Origin: Roseomonas indoligenes
GTDB lineage: Bacteria > Pseudomonadota > Alphaproteobacteria > Acetobacterales > Acetobacteraceae
DNA length: 64,000 bases
Direction of reading: 5' to 3'
Assembly: GCF_017813365.1 (NCBI RefSeq)
Contig: NZ_JAGIZA010000006.1
Span: 1-64,000, forward strand
The translations under genes and the position numbers were made by a program. Each line of letters starts with the position of its first letter. Position 1 is the stretch's first letter. The notes beneath the pieces were generated by a model. That model saw only the letters and a list, made by a program, of their open reading frames with translations, was not told where the DNA came from and did not search any database. This document shows, piece after piece, positions 1 to 8,907 of this stretch.

Positions 1-43
1 AGCGCCAGGCCACCAGACCGGATAGATATGATACCAACACCCC

Positions 44-120
<77 letters not shown>

Positions 121-127
121 AATGTTA

Positions 128-162
128 AGCCCTCAGCACATCTCTGTGCTGAGGGCTTTTTT
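128..162 (+). terminator. Rho-independent terminator of tRNA-fMet
   Basis: A perfect 13-bp stem (128-140 with 145-157, loop TCTC) is followed by a run of T to 162. It starts 7 bases after the tRNA CCA end, so it terminates the tRNA transcript. Confidence 0.93.
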
Positions 163-252
163 GCGTCCGCCCCCCTGCATCTCTTCAACAGCTGCCCGGC
201 TATGCTGCGCCGCAACGGCTATCGGGCCGCGTCGGATGGAGCATGACTTCGC

Positions 253-1482
253 GTGGCGGACCAGACTAACTCGGCAGAGCAGACCAACTCTCCTCCCAGC
301 CCCCCGGATCGCCAGGACGAAGACCGTCACCGCAAATCCGGCAAGGCCGTCATTCGCAAGGGCGACGAGAAAGAGGGCAAATCGGAGAAGAAGTCCGACG
401 ACAACAAACCTGACGATAAAACGAACGAGAAGCCGGAGGCGCGCAAGACCCCCGGACGCTGGCCACTCATCATCGGCGGAATCGTGCTAATTCTCGCCGC
501 CGCTGGAGGAGGTTGGTACTGGTGGAGCCACCGCAATCTCGAATCCACTGATGACGCCTACACTGAGGGCCGCGCAGTTAGCATCGCACCGCGCGTCGGC
601 GGTACCGTCACCGAACTGGCCGTCAACGATAACCAGCTTGTCCGCACTGGCGATCTCCTTCTTCGTATCGATCCGCGGGACTACCAGGTGCAGCGGGATC
701 AGGCCCGTGCACAACTCGATCTCGCGCGCACCCAGCTCCGCTCATCCGAACTGGAATTGGAGATCGCGCGCGTCCGAGCGCCGGCCCAGCTGCAGCAGGC
801 CGAAGCACAACGCGACTCCGCCCGCGCCAACCAGGCCCAGGCGCGCTCCGATTATCAGCGCCAGCGCAGCGTCGATCCCCGAGCCACCACACAGACAAGC
901 ATCGATACCGCGAGCGCCTCTCTCCAGACCCGCACGGCGGCGGTTGCACAGGCGGATGCGGAGGTGCGAATCGCCTCGGTCTCGCAGCAGACGATCGATC
1001 AGGCGGCCGCCATGGTCGAGCAGCGCCGCGCCGCCGTTGCCCAGGCCGAGGCGCAGCTTGCCCAGGCCGAGCTGAACCTTTCCTATACCGAGCTCCGCGC
1101 CCCGCAGGATGGCCGCGTCACCCGCCGCAACGTGGAGAGAGGCGCACTGCTTCAGCCCGGCGCCACGGTGATGAGCCTCGTCACGCCGGAAGTCTGGATC
1201 GCCGCCAACTTCAAGGAAAACCAGCTGGACCGGATGCGCCCCGGCCAAAGAGTCGAGGTCGAGGTGGACGCCTACCCCGACCTGAAGCTGCAGGGCCATG
1301 TGGACAGCATCCAGATGGGCAGCGGCGCAAGGTTCAGCGCCTTTCCGGCCGAGAATGCCACAGGCAACTTTGTGAAGATCGTCCGCCGCGTGCCGGTGAA
1401 GATCGTGATCGACCGCGGGCTGGACCCTAACCAGCCCCTGCCGCTTGGCCTCTCCGTCGTGCCGACGGTGACGGTGGAATGA
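253..1482 (+). CDS. HlyD/EmrA-family membrane fusion protein of a tripartite efflux pump
   Basis: This is the periplasmic adaptor linking the inner-membrane MFS pump to the outer-membrane channel encoded just downstream. A single membrane anchor lies at about residues 70-91, followed by the DDAYTEG motif typical of EmrA. A long alpha-helical hairpin rich in Ala, Gln and Arg follows, then the second lipoyl half (LSYTELRAPQDGRV). The first 65 residues form an unusually long, highly charged Lys/Asp/Glu cytosolic tail. The GTG start at 253 is the only reasonable in-frame start, but its Shine-Dalgarno is poor. The stop overlaps emrB by 4 bp. Substrate unknown; no MarR or TetR regulator lies alongside. 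Confidence 0.9.
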   Translation: MADQTNSAEQTNSPPSPPDRQDEDRHRKSGKAVIRKGDEKEGKSEKKSDDNKPDDKTNEKPEARKTPGRWPLIIGGIVLILAAAGGGWYWWSHRNLESTDDAYTEGRAVSIAPRVGGTVTELAVNDNQLVRTGDLLLRIDPRDYQVQRDQARAQLDLARTQLRSSELELEIARVRAPAQLQQAEAQRDSARANQAQARSDYQRQRSVDPRATTQTSIDTASASLQTRTAAVAQADAEVRIASVSQQTIDQAAAMVEQRRAAVAQAEAQLAQAELNLSYTELRAPQDGRVTRRNVERGALLQPGATVMSLVTPEVWIAANFKENQLDRMRPGQRVEVEVDAYPDLKLQGHVDSIQMGSGARFSAFPAENATGNFVKIVRRVPVKIVIDRGLDPNQPLPLGLSVVPTVTVE

Positions 1483-3047
1483 GCGGGTCCCAGGGCTGGA
1501 AGCCCCGGTCCAATCCCTGGGTCATTACCCTCGTGGTTACCCTCGCCGCCTTCATGGAGGTGCTGGATACGACCATCGTCAACGTCTCCCTGCCCCATAT
1601 CGCGGGCAGCCTCTCCGTCTCGAATGACGAGAGCACCTGGGCGCTGACCACCTACCTCGTCGCCAATGGCATTGTCCTCACCGTCTCCGGTGCGCTCAGC
1701 CGGATGATCGGGCGCAAGCGCTACTTCATCATCTGCATCACCGTCTTCACCCTCGCCTCGCTCGGCTGCGGCATGGCGAACGAGTTCTGGCAACTCATCC
1801 TGCTGCGTGCCGTCCAGGGCTTCTCCGGCGGCGGGCTACAACCAACGCAGCAGGCCATTGTCCTCGATACCTTTCCGCCGGAACAGCGCGGCACCGCTTT
1901 CTCCGTTACGGCGGTCGCCACCATCATCGCGCCGATCCTTGGCCCGGTGGTGGGCGGCTACCTGACCGACACCTACTCCTGGCACTGGATCTTCCTCATC
2001 AATGTGCCGATTGGGGCCATCACGGTTTTCGGCGTCCTGCAGGTCGTTGAGGACCCGCCTTGGGTCCAGGAGGAGAAGGAGCGGGGACAGCGCTTCGACT
2101 ACATCGGCCTGGGCTTTGTCGTGCTCGCCCTCGGCGGGATGGAGATCGCCCTCGACCGTGGCGAGAACTACGACTGGTTCGACTCTGCCTATATTCGCAA
2201 CGCCGCCCTCGTCTCCGCCATCGGCTTCGTCGGCGGCATGTACTGGCTGCTCTACGCGCGGAATCCCATCGTGAATCTCGGGGTCTTCAAGGACCGCAAC
2301 TTCGCCGTGGGCTGCGCGCAGATCGGGCTGATGGGCTTTGTCCTCTACGGCTCGGCCGTGGTCATCCCGCAATTCGCGCAACAGCAACTCGGCTACAACG
2401 CCACCTGGTCGGGGCTCGTCCTGGCGCCGGGGGCCGTGGTGCTCGTCCTGCTCATTCCCGTGACTGGCCGGCTGATGAGGGCGATTCCCGCGAAGTATGT
2501 CATCGCCTTCGGCGGGCTCTGTCTTTCCGCCTCGCTCGTCTACTCCCAGCGGCTGACACCGAACCTGGACTACCAGCAACTCGCCATCATCCGCGCGACC
2601 CAGACCATTGGCCTCGCCTTCCTCTTCGTGCCGATCAGCACACTCGCCTACGCCACCCTGCCGCGGGAACTGAACGGCGACGCGACCGCGCTTTTCAGCA
2701 TGATCCGCAACGTCGCCGGCTCGATCGGCATCTCCCTCTCCACCGCCATCGTCACCAACCACCAGCAGATCCGAAACAGCCAGCTGATCGAGCACATGAC
2801 ACCGCTCTACGAGCCCTACAACACGACCCTGCAAGCCATTCGGCAGGCGCTGATCGACATGGGCCAGTCACCCGCCCAGGCGGCACAGGGGGCGGTGACG
2901 CAGATGGTGCAGATCCTGCGCAGCCAGGTCGCCGTCCTCGCCTACTCCGACGTTTTCTCGATCACGGCGATTATCGCCCTGTTCATCGTGCCGCTCGCCT
3001 TCCTCTTCTCCGGAGTGAAGGCGCAGGGCGGGGCAGGGGGGCACTGA
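1479..3047 (+). CDS. DHA2-family MFS multidrug efflux transporter (EmrB-like)
   Basis: A 522-residue proton-driven exporter with the 14-segment DHA2 architecture. The first helix carries the D1 motif ending LDTTIVNVSLP. Loop 2-3 has motif A (SRMIGRKRY), and helix 5 has the motif C region GPVVGGYLTD followed by WHWIFLINVPIG. It is translationally coupled to the adaptor by a 4-bp overlap and followed 2 bp later by the outer-membrane channel. The three genes therefore form a complete EmrAB-TolC-type pump. Family level is certain; the drug or metabolite exported cannot be read from sequence. Confidence 0.93.
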   Translation: MSGSQGWKPRSNPWVITLVVTLAAFMEVLDTTIVNVSLPHIAGSLSVSNDESTWALTTYLVANGIVLTVSGALSRMIGRKRYFIICITVFTLASLGCGMANEFWQLILLRAVQGFSGGGLQPTQQAIVLDTFPPEQRGTAFSVTAVATIIAPILGPVVGGYLTDTYSWHWIFLINVPIGAITVFGVLQVVEDPPWVQEEKERGQRFDYIGLGFVVLALGGMEIALDRGENYDWFDSAYIRNAALVSAIGFVGGMYWLLYARNPIVNLGVFKDRNFAVGCAQIGLMGFVLYGSAVVIPQFAQQQLGYNATWSGLVLAPGAVVLVLLIPVTGRLMRAIPAKYVIAFGGLCLSASLVYSQRLTPNLDYQQLAIIRATQTIGLAFLFVPISTLAYATLPRELNGDATALFSMIRNVAGSIGISLSTAIVTNHQQIRNSQLIEHMTPLYEPYNTTLQAIRQALIDMGQSPAQAAQGAVTQMVQILRSQVAVLAYSDVFSITAIIALFIVPLAFLFSGVKAQGGAGGH

Positions 3048-3049
3048 TC

Positions 3050-4603
3050 ATGCGCAGTCCTGCAGTCCTGCTCCTTGCCACCGCCCTCGGCGCCTGCACC
3101 GTCGGGCCGGACTTCACCCCGCCCGACCCGCTCGCGCCGCCGGCCTACCGGGACACCGCGCGCGCCACGGACGGCGCTGTCACCCCTTCGGCAAAGCCGG
3201 ACCCCGAGTGGTGGAACAGCTTCCGCGACCCGCAGCTGACAAGCCTCGTCGGGCGGGCCATCAGCGGCAATCTCTCCCTGCAGCAGGCAGTGCTGCGCAT
3301 TGCCCAATCCCGTCAGGGCGAGGCCGCGGCGCGGGCCGCCGGCCTGCCGACCCTGTCCGCCGACGGCGCCTATACCCGCCAGCAACTCGGGCTGCGCGGC
3401 ATCCTGAAATCCCGCGGCGTCTATGACTCCGTGGACGACCTGCGCGGCAATGCGCGGCTGGAGGATGCCCAGGCCGGCCTTTCCGACCGCGCCGCAGACG
3501 CCCTGGGTTCGGCGCTCGGCCTGGCGACCCGGCCGACGAACCTTTTCCAGCAGGGGCTCGACGCCTCCTGGGAGCTGGATCTCTTCGGCCGCATCGCCCG
3601 GCAGGTGGAGCAGTCCCGTGCCCGCACGCAGTCGGCCGTGGAAGGCGCCAACGACGCGCTGGTCAGCCTCGTCGCCGAGGTCGTGCGCACCTACGCCTCG
3701 CTGCGGGGTGCCCAGGCCCTGCAGCAGGCGCAGCAGGACAACGTGAACGCCGCGCGCGACATCCTCGCCCTGACCCAGCGCCGCCAGCGGCAAGGCCTGA
3801 CCACGCAGCTGGACGTGGAAAACCAGCGCGCGCAGCTCACCAGCTACGAGGCGCAGCTGCAGCCCTACACGGCCCAGGTCCAGCAGGCGATGAACCGCCT
3901 CGCCGTCCTCACGGGGGCCCCGCCCGGCCTGCTGGACGAGGAACTGGCGACTGCCCGCCCGATCCCCGTGGCGCCGCCGGCCGTGCCGGTGGGCGTCCCT
4001 TCCGAACTCGCGCGGAGACGCCCTGACATCCGTCGGGCCGAGGCGGATCTGCACGCCGCCACTGCTGGCGTGGGCGTCGCCGTCGCTCAGTTCTACCCCA
4101 CCGTCTCCCTCACCGGCAGCCTCGGCACCCGCGCCATCGACGCGAGCTACCTAACGGACTGGGCAAGCCACTTCTACACCGCCGGCCCAGCCATCTCCGT
4201 CCCGATCTTCCAGGGCGGACGGCTGACGGCCAATCTGAAGCTGGCCAAGGCACAGTCCGCGGAAGCAGCGCTGGGCTACCGCAACGCCGTGCTCAACGCG
4301 CTGGCCGAGGTGGAGGACGCCCTCGTCGCCTACCGCACGGACCGGGTCCAGGCGGATCTGCTGCGCCAGACCGTCGCCTCCTCCCGCACCGCCCTCGCCC
4401 TGGCGCGGGATCGCTACGACCACGGCTTGTCCAGCTTCATCGAGGTGCTGGACGCGCAACGAACCCTGGTCGGGGCACGGCAGCAGGAAGTGAGAGCGAG
4501 CATCACCGTCACGAACGACGTTGTCGCCCTTTACAAGGCACTTGGTGGCGGCTGGAGCGACCGGGAGTGGATGGACCGCGCGACGGCAGCCCAGCCGCAA
4601 TAG
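3050..4603 (+). CDS. NodT-family outer-membrane efflux lipoprotein
   Basis: A 517-residue TolC/OprM-type channel. The N-terminus is a lipoprotein signal with lipobox LGAC, Cys16 being the lipidation site, followed by TVGPDF, the usual start of NodT-type mature proteins. Two outer-membrane efflux repeats follow; the first contains SWELDLFGRIARQVE and the second ASWELDLF-like and LIEVLDAQRTLV-type segments (the latter near the C-terminus as SSFIEVLDAQRTLVG). The ATG at 3050 begins 2 bp after the emrB-like stop. It completes the tripartite pump. Confidence 0.93.
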   Translation: MRSPAVLLLATALGACTVGPDFTPPDPLAPPAYRDTARATDGAVTPSAKPDPEWWNSFRDPQLTSLVGRAISGNLSLQQAVLRIAQSRQGEAAARAAGLPTLSADGAYTRQQLGLRGILKSRGVYDSVDDLRGNARLEDAQAGLSDRAADALGSALGLATRPTNLFQQGLDASWELDLFGRIARQVEQSRARTQSAVEGANDALVSLVAEVVRTYASLRGAQALQQAQQDNVNAARDILALTQRRQRQGLTTQLDVENQRAQLTSYEAQLQPYTAQVQQAMNRLAVLTGAPPGLLDEELATARPIPVAPPAVPVGVPSELARRRPDIRRAEADLHAATAGVGVAVAQFYPTVSLTGSLGTRAIDASYLTDWASHFYTAGPAISVPIFQGGRLTANLKLAKAQSAEAALGYRNAVLNALAEVEDALVAYRTDRVQADLLRQTVASSRTALALARDRYDHGLSSFIEVLDAQRTLVGARQQEVRASITVTNDVVALYKALGGGWSDREWMDRATAAQPQ

Positions 4604-4664
4604 GGTTCTGGGCTGACAGTTTGTCCCGGGGCGAGAAAGGATAAATTCCTCTTCTCCCAATCCC

Positions 4665-4685
4665 GTTCGAAGCAGTGCTTCGAAC
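4665..4685. terminator. perfect inverted repeat, probable terminator
   Basis: The arms GTTCGAAGCA and TGCTTCGAAC form a perfect 10-bp inverted repeat around one base, followed on the plus strand by CCGTCGCTTTTT. It lies 62 bp after the efflux operon and between convergent genes, which fits a terminator. The perfect symmetry could also serve a DNA-binding protein. Confidence 0.5.
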
Positions 4686-4826
4686 CCGTCGCTTTTTCAG
4701 ACTCTGATGTTGCTAGAATAACGGTGCGCCTCGGCTTCATGAGCCGATGCGACCGCATGGGCAAAATAGATCTCGATCGTAAAGGTCGAACGGCTCAGGC
4801 GCGTTCCGCAGCAGCCCAATGCAGGT

Positions 4827-4876
4827 CCAGGAGCCCCAGGCTCCTGGCGGGGGTTCCAGGGGGCAGGGCCCCCTGG
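4827..4876. repeat. twin-hairpin intergenic element
   Basis: Two consecutive perfect hairpins, each with a 9-bp stem and 3-nt loop: CCAGGAGCC/GGCTCCTGG at 4827-4847 and CCAGGGGGC/GCCCCCTGG at 4856-4876. They lie between the convergent efflux and ABC genes. The rest of the 305-bp gap 4604-4908 holds no credible ORF. A similar pair is seen at 54338-54395, so this may be a dispersed 3-prime-end element or bidirectional terminator. Confidence 0.7.
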
Positions 4877-4908
4877 TGCCGAACCCGGCAGAAGCGGTAC
4901 CCGCCGCC

Positions 4909-6741
4909 TCACCCCGCCGTCGCGCGGACCCGCCGGTTAAAGGGGTTGCGGATGCGGATCTTGCGGGCCCGCAGCACGCGCCCGGGCGGGCGAATGGCCA
5001 GCCGCGCCCCTTCCGGCCCGCGTTGCAGGTGGAGGGTACGCTCGTGGAAGGCGTCCAACCCCGGGCGGTGGCCGATGGAGATGAGCGCGCTCTTCGGCAA
5101 CTCTTCCAACACCAGCCGCATCATCGCGTCTTGGTTCTCCTCATCGAGTGCCGCCGTCGCCTCGTCCATGAAGATCCAGCGCGGCTTCTGCAGCAGCAGC
5201 CGGGCAAAGGCGAGGCGCTGCTGCTCACCGAGCGAGAGCACCTGGTCCCAGCGCTCCTCGCCGTCCAGCCGGTCCTCGAGATGGGAGAGCCCGACCCGCT
5301 CCAGCGCGGCCACGGCCGCCTTGTTCGAGACCTTATCAGGCGCGCTTGGGTAGGAGAGGGCGCCGCGCAACGTCCCCAGCGGGATGTAGGGGCGCTGGGG
5401 CATGAACATCGTCGCCTCGCGAGGTGGCATATGGATCTCGCCGCTGCCCCAGGGCCAGATGCCGGCGAAGGCACGGAACAAGGTGCTCTTTCCCGTACCG
5501 GATTCGCCCTTCACCAGCACGCGCTCCCCGGCGCGGATCTCCGCACTTGCCTCCGCGATCACGACAGAGCCATTGGCGAAGGCCACCTGCACGTCGCGGA
5601 AGGCCACGCGCTCCTCCTCGCCCGCCTTCTCCTCCACGCGCACGATCGTCGGCTGGTCGCCGTCCTGCACCATCTCCTCGATGACACGGAGGGACTCGCG
5701 GAAGGAGAGGAGCCGCTCCACGGAAGAGCGCCACTCGGCCAAGCGCGGGAAGTTGTCCACGAACCAGTTGAGCGAGGACTGCACGGATCCAAAGGCGGAG
5801 CCGATCTGCATCAGCCCGCCCAGCGTGATGGCGCCCGAGAAGTAGGAGGGTGCGGCCACCACGGTCGGGAAGACGGAGGTGAGCATCCCGTAGGCGCTGG
5901 TGAGCCACATGAGCTTGCGCTGGCTCTTCATCAGGTCACGCACCGCGTCCGCCACGTTGGTGAAAAGCTTGGCCAGGCCGCGCCGCTCATCCGTCTCGCC
6001 GCCGATCAGGGCAATGCCCTCGCTGCTCTCCCGCGCGCGAACCAGGCCGAAGCGGAAGTCTGCTTCTTTCGCCGTGCGCCAGAAGTTCAGCGCCACCATT
6101 GGGCGGCCGACGAGGTAGGTCAGGCCTGAGCCGATCGCCGCGTAGATCAGAGCCGCCCAGACCATATAGCCGGGGATGGTGATGGCGTGCCCGGCCACCG
6201 TCAGGTTCAGCGCGCCGGAGATGCTCCAGAGAATGCCGATGAAAGCGATCAGCATCACCACGGAATTGAAGATGCCGGTCGCGAAGTCCACGGCCAAGTC
6301 CACCGCCAGCCGGGCGTCCTCCGCGATGCGCTGGTCCGGGTTGTCGGACTCGCCCGCACGCTCGAGCTGGTAGTGGCGCGCATTCGTCATCCACAGGTCC
6401 AGCAGGCGCCTCGTCAGCCATTCCCGCCAGCGAAGCTGCACGAGCTGCTTCATGTAGAGCTGGTACACCGCCGTGATCATCGAGGAGCCGGCGAGCCCGA
6501 CGAAGAGCACCATCTGCCAGAGAAAGGCGTTACGGTCCCGGTTCTCCAGCGCGTTGAAGAAGTCGCGGTTCCAGAGGTTGAAGCGGATCTGGATGAGGAT
6601 CTGCAGCAGGGTCAGCGCCAGGAGGCCTGCCCCCAGCCATTTCGCGCCCTTGCCCCGCAGGAAGTAGCCGCCGGCGAGGCGGAGGAAGGCCCCTACCGCG
6701 CCCGTCTGGATCTGGACCTTTGCCCCCGTCGCGTCACTCAC
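4909..6741 (-). CDS. SbmA/BacA-type ABC transporter, fused permease and ATPase
   Basis: A 610-residue half transporter: an SbmA_BacA-type membrane domain of about six helices (residues 25-330) fused to an ABC ATPase. Walker A is GESGTGKST near residue 411, the signature is LSLGEQQR near 500, and Walker B is WIFMDEA near 522. Homologues such as E. coli YddA and the mycobacterial vitamin B12 transporter act as homodimers on vitamins, peptides or long-chain acyl compounds. Start is GTG at 6741. The gene lies 54 bp behind the exported protein at 6796-7473 and probably shares its transcript. Substrate unknown. Confidence 0.88.
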   Translation of the reverse strand: MSDATGAKVQIQTGAVGAFLRLAGGYFLRGKGAKWLGAGLLALTLLQILIQIRFNLWNRDFFNALENRDRNAFLWQMVLFVGLAGSSMITAVYQLYMKQLVQLRWREWLTRRLLDLWMTNARHYQLERAGESDNPDQRIAEDARLAVDLAVDFATGIFNSVVMLIAFIGILWSISGALNLTVAGHAITIPGYMVWAALIYAAIGSGLTYLVGRPMVALNFWRTAKEADFRFGLVRARESSEGIALIGGETDERRGLAKLFTNVADAVRDLMKSQRKLMWLTSAYGMLTSVFPTVVAAPSYFSGAITLGGLMQIGSAFGSVQSSLNWFVDNFPRLAEWRSSVERLLSFRESLRVIEEMVQDGDQPTIVRVEEKAGEEERVAFRDVQVAFANGSVVIAEASAEIRAGERVLVKGESGTGKSTLFRAFAGIWPWGSGEIHMPPREATMFMPQRPYIPLGTLRGALSYPSAPDKVSNKAAVAALERVGLSHLEDRLDGEERWDQVLSLGEQQRLAFARLLLQKPRWIFMDEATAALDEENQDAMMRLVLEELPKSALISIGHRPGLDAFHERTLHLQRGPEGARLAIRPPGRVLRARKIRIRNPFNRRVRATAG

Positions 6742-6795
6742 CCGTCGTCTCGCCTGTCCTGGTTCGTGTCGCCGTCCGGTTCCTGGCGGCGGTTC

Positions 6796-7473
6796 TCATT
6801 GTGGGCGCTCTGCCGGTGCCGGCAGCGGCCCGAGCTTGTCCGGGCTCTCGCCGATCCGTTCGGCGTCCAAAGCCTTGCCACGGTTCTGCACGGTGGCCCC
6901 ATGTCCCGAGGCGGCGATGCTGCGGCCCACGGCCAGCTTGTCCCCCAGCGCCTGCCCCACGCCGGCCGGGACGCGGATCACCACACCCTCGTCCAGCACG
7001 GCGCCGATCACGTCGCCCTGCGGCGTATACAGCGGCGCCCGGATGGTGCCGGAAACCTGCAGCATCTCGTCCGCCGCCCGGTATTCCGGGAAGGTCCAGG
7101 CCGGTCGGTCCACGAAGCGGGCCGCGCTGTCTCCATCCTTTGCCCAGGCCAGAAGCGTGATCGCCGGGGCGCGCCGGGCGCGGATGCCGTAGACCACGAT
7201 GGACTGACCGGGGGACACCGCCTGCATGATGTCGTCGGCGATGTGCTCGGGGAAGAGCACCTGCGGCCCTTCGCGGAACATCAGCCGGTCGGTCTTCCCC
7301 TCGGGGGTCAGCAGGTAGCGCTCGACCACCCCCGTGAAGGAGGGCAGCTGCGTCGGGTCGAACCAGAGGCGCCCACCACTGGCATTCGAACCCCCGGAGC
7401 TATTCCCCTGAGACAATACCGGCCCCGCGACGAGTGTCGCGAGGCCGGCCAGAAGCGCCGTGCGGCGATCCAT
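6796..7473 (-). CDS. exported protein of unknown function
   Basis: A 225-residue protein with a twin-arginine-like signal peptide (MDRRTALLAGLATLVAGPV, cleavage near residue 22) and a soluble, beta-rich remainder with no domain I recognise. It begins 7 bp after the stop of the DUF1328 gene and is followed by the ABC transporter gene. It may thus be expressed with the stress-associated gene upstream. A periplasmic role is inferred from the signal only. Confidence 0.7.
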   Translation of the reverse strand: MDRRTALLAGLATLVAGPVLSQGNSSGGSNASGGRLWFDPTQLPSFTGVVERYLLTPEGKTDRLMFREGPQVLFPEHIADDIMQAVSPGQSIVVYGIRARRAPAITLLAWAKDGDSAARFVDRPAWTFPEYRAADEMLQVSGTIRAPLYTPQGDVIGAVLDEGVVIRVPAGVGQALGDKLAVGRSIAASGHGATVQNRGKALDAERIGESPDKLGPLPAPAERPQ

Positions 7474-7480
7474 CGAACCC

Positions 7481-7642
7481 TCAGATCCAGCCCCGGCCGG
7501 CCACCAGGGAGACCAGGAAGAGGATGAGGAAGATCACGAACAGAACCTTGGCGATGCCGCTGGCCGCCGAGGCCACGCCGCCGAAGCCCAGCACGCCCGC
7601 GACGAGGGCAATGATGAGGAAGATGACAGTCCAGTAAAGCAT
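7481..7642 (-). CDS. DUF1328 small membrane protein
   Basis: A 53-residue protein, almost entirely two transmembrane helices ([20 protein letters not shown] and [19 protein letters not shown]), with the conserved [14 protein letters not shown] turn of the DUF1328/YtjA family. The ATG at 7642 is preceded by an AAGGGA Shine-Dalgarno. Members are often stress-induced, but their biochemical role is unknown. A GGCAAC-N16-CGTT element lies about 35 bp upstream, so control by the EcfG sigma factor is likely. Confidence 0.92.
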   Translation of the reverse strand: MLYWTVIFLIIALVAGVLGFGGVASAASGIAKVLFVIFLILFLVSLVAGRGWI

Positions 7643-7676
7643 TGTCCGGTTTCCCTTGAAGGAGATGCGATCCCTG

Positions 7677-7702
7677 AACGTAGGATAGCGGGGCCGGTTG
7701 CC
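7677..7702 (-). promoter_or_regulatory. candidate EcfG-type promoter for the DUF1328 gene
   Basis: On the minus strand GGCAAC (7702-7697), then 16 bases, then CGTT (7680-7677). Transcription would begin near 7670, giving a leader of about 28 nt before the ATG at 7642. The pattern matches the elements upstream of csbD and the 54404-55303 gene, and resembles the alphaproteobacterial EcfG consensus GGAAC-N16/17-CGTT. Confidence 0.6.
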
Positions 7703-7742
7703 CGATGTGGTTGCCGGTCCGCCACGAGGCGTTGCCGCCGCG

Positions 7743-7982
7743 CTACACTGCCTGGTTCGAGGCGGAGCCGTCCCCCTGGCGGGACGCCCATTCCGCCAAC
7801 TGCCGCTCCGCCTCGTCCGGACCCAGGCCATAGCGCTCGCGGATGCGCTCCAGCAGCAGGTCACGGCTGCCGCCGGCCTGGCTGATATCTTCCTCTGTCA
7901 GCTTTCCCCAGTCCTTGCGGACCTTATCGCCCATCCCGCCCCAGTCGCCGGCGAGGCGGCCCCAATCCAGCTTCTCGGTCAT
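7743..7982 (-). CDS. CsbD-family stress protein
   Basis: A 79-residue hydrophilic protein with the CsbD core: [20 protein letters not shown] followed by WGKLTEEDI. In many bacteria CsbD genes are strongly induced by general stress; the molecular role is unknown. I chose the ATG at 7982 (MTEKLDW) over the one 12 bases upstream because GGAGG lies five bases before it. The gene follows phyR on the same strand and has its own EcfG-like element. Confidence 0.88.
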   Translation of the reverse strand: MTEKLDWGRLAGDWGGMGDKVRKDWGKLTEEDISQAGGSRDLLLERIRERYGLGPDEAERQLAEWASRQGDGSASNQAV

Positions 7983-8026
7983 TCCGTCCTCCATCCTTCC
8001 CGCGCCGATGCGGGCCTGTCGGATGG

Positions 8027-8053
8027 AACGGGGGCGCGGTCCGGGGGGTTGCC
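8027..8053 (-). promoter_or_regulatory. candidate EcfG-type promoter for csbD
   Basis: Minus-strand GGCAAC (8053-8048), 17 bases, CGTT (8030-8027), 45 bp before the csbD start. It has the same sequence and spacing as the element upstream of 54404-55303. It overlaps the hairpin at 8034-8062. Confidence 0.6.
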
Positions 8054-8062
8054 GGACCGCGC
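8034..8062 (-). terminator. hairpin after phyR
   Basis: Perfect 11-bp stem GCGCGGTCCGG/CCGGACCGCGC with a 7-nt loop, 6 bp beyond the phyR stop. No T-run follows, so termination would be weak or factor-assisted. The hairpin also embeds the spacer of the csbD promoter candidate. Confidence 0.5.
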
Positions 8063-8068
8063 GGGCCG

Positions 8069-8785
8069 TCAGTCCAGTGAAACGCCGCCGGAGACCGCCT
8101 GATAAGTCGCAATGGCTAGCGCCACAGGCTCGAAGGGCTTGCTGATGATGAAGGCCGGCTCCAGCCGCTCCGCCGTCAGCAGCCGCTCGGGGTAGGCGGT
8201 CACGAAGATCACGGGCGTGTTCTGCTCCTGCAGAATGCGCTGCACGGCGGAGATGCCGTCGCCGCCCGGCCCGAGGTTCACGTCCGCCAGGATCAGCCCC
8301 GGCTTTAGGTCGCGAGCCATCTGCACCGCTTCCGCCTCGCCGCTGGCGATGCCCACCACGTTGTGGCCACAGCTCTCGACGAGCTGCCGGATGTCCATGG
8401 CGATGATCGGCTCGTCCTCGATCACCATGATGTCCGTCGCGGAAACGGCGCGCAGCGCGGTGCGCGCGGCCTCCAGCAGGCGGCGGCCATCTTCCAGCGA
8501 GATGCCCAGGGCAAGGGCGGCGTCCGTGATCGTCAGATCCTCCAGCGCCGTGAGGAGGAGGAGCTGGCGCTGCTTCGCGGAGATGTGCTCACCGGGCGTG
8601 TCCGGCACCAACCGGCTCACCCCGGCGAAGAGAGCGAGCGGGCCCGGCACGCCCTCGGGCAGCCCAGCCCGTAGCGCCTGGGCCACCAGCGCATCGCCCT
8701 GCGCCTGGCTGCCGGTCAGGGCCCGGGCATAGCGCCGGGCATAGGGCAGGGTGCGAAGCAACTCCCCCTGCGACACAGCATTCAT
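8069..8785 (-). CDS. phyR: PhyR general stress response anti-anti-sigma regulator
   Basis: A 238-residue protein with the PhyR layout: an EcfG-like sigma domain (about residues 1-110) and a C-terminal receiver (about 115-235). The receiver has acidic residues in VIEDE, the phosphoacceptor Asp in LILADVNLG, and the FVTAYPERL segment of the PhyR receiver class. When phosphorylated, PhyR sequesters the anti-sigma factor NepR and releases EcfG. NepR, two ECF sigma factors and a HisKA_2 kinase lie on the opposite strand immediately beyond its promoter region. Confidence 0.96.
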   Translation of the reverse strand: MNAVSQGELLRTLPYARRYARALTGSQAQGDALVAQALRAGLPEGVPGPLALFAGVSRLVPDTPGEHISAKQRQLLLLTALEDLTITDAALALGISLEDGRRLLEAARTALRAVSATDIMVIEDEPIIAMDIRQLVESCGHNVVGIASGEAEAVQMARDLKPGLILADVNLGPGGDGISAVQRILQEQNTPVIFVTAYPERLLTAERLEPAFIISKPFEPVALAIATYQAVSGGVSLD

Positions 8786-8907
8786 CCGTGATAGTCCTCC
8801 GCCGCCCGAGCGGTGCCGCCGACATGACGGAACGCGTCCGGGCCCTTTACATGGTTGCGCCGCGCGCCGCTTGGAGGCGTCGCGCGGTCCTTATTCCAGC
8901 CGGGTGC

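Noticed and set aside
8025-8050. plus-strand GGAAC-N18-GTT as an EcfG promoter
   Set aside because: It would drive antisense transcription into phyR with no gene ahead; the same bases read on the minus strand as the csbD promoter candidate.
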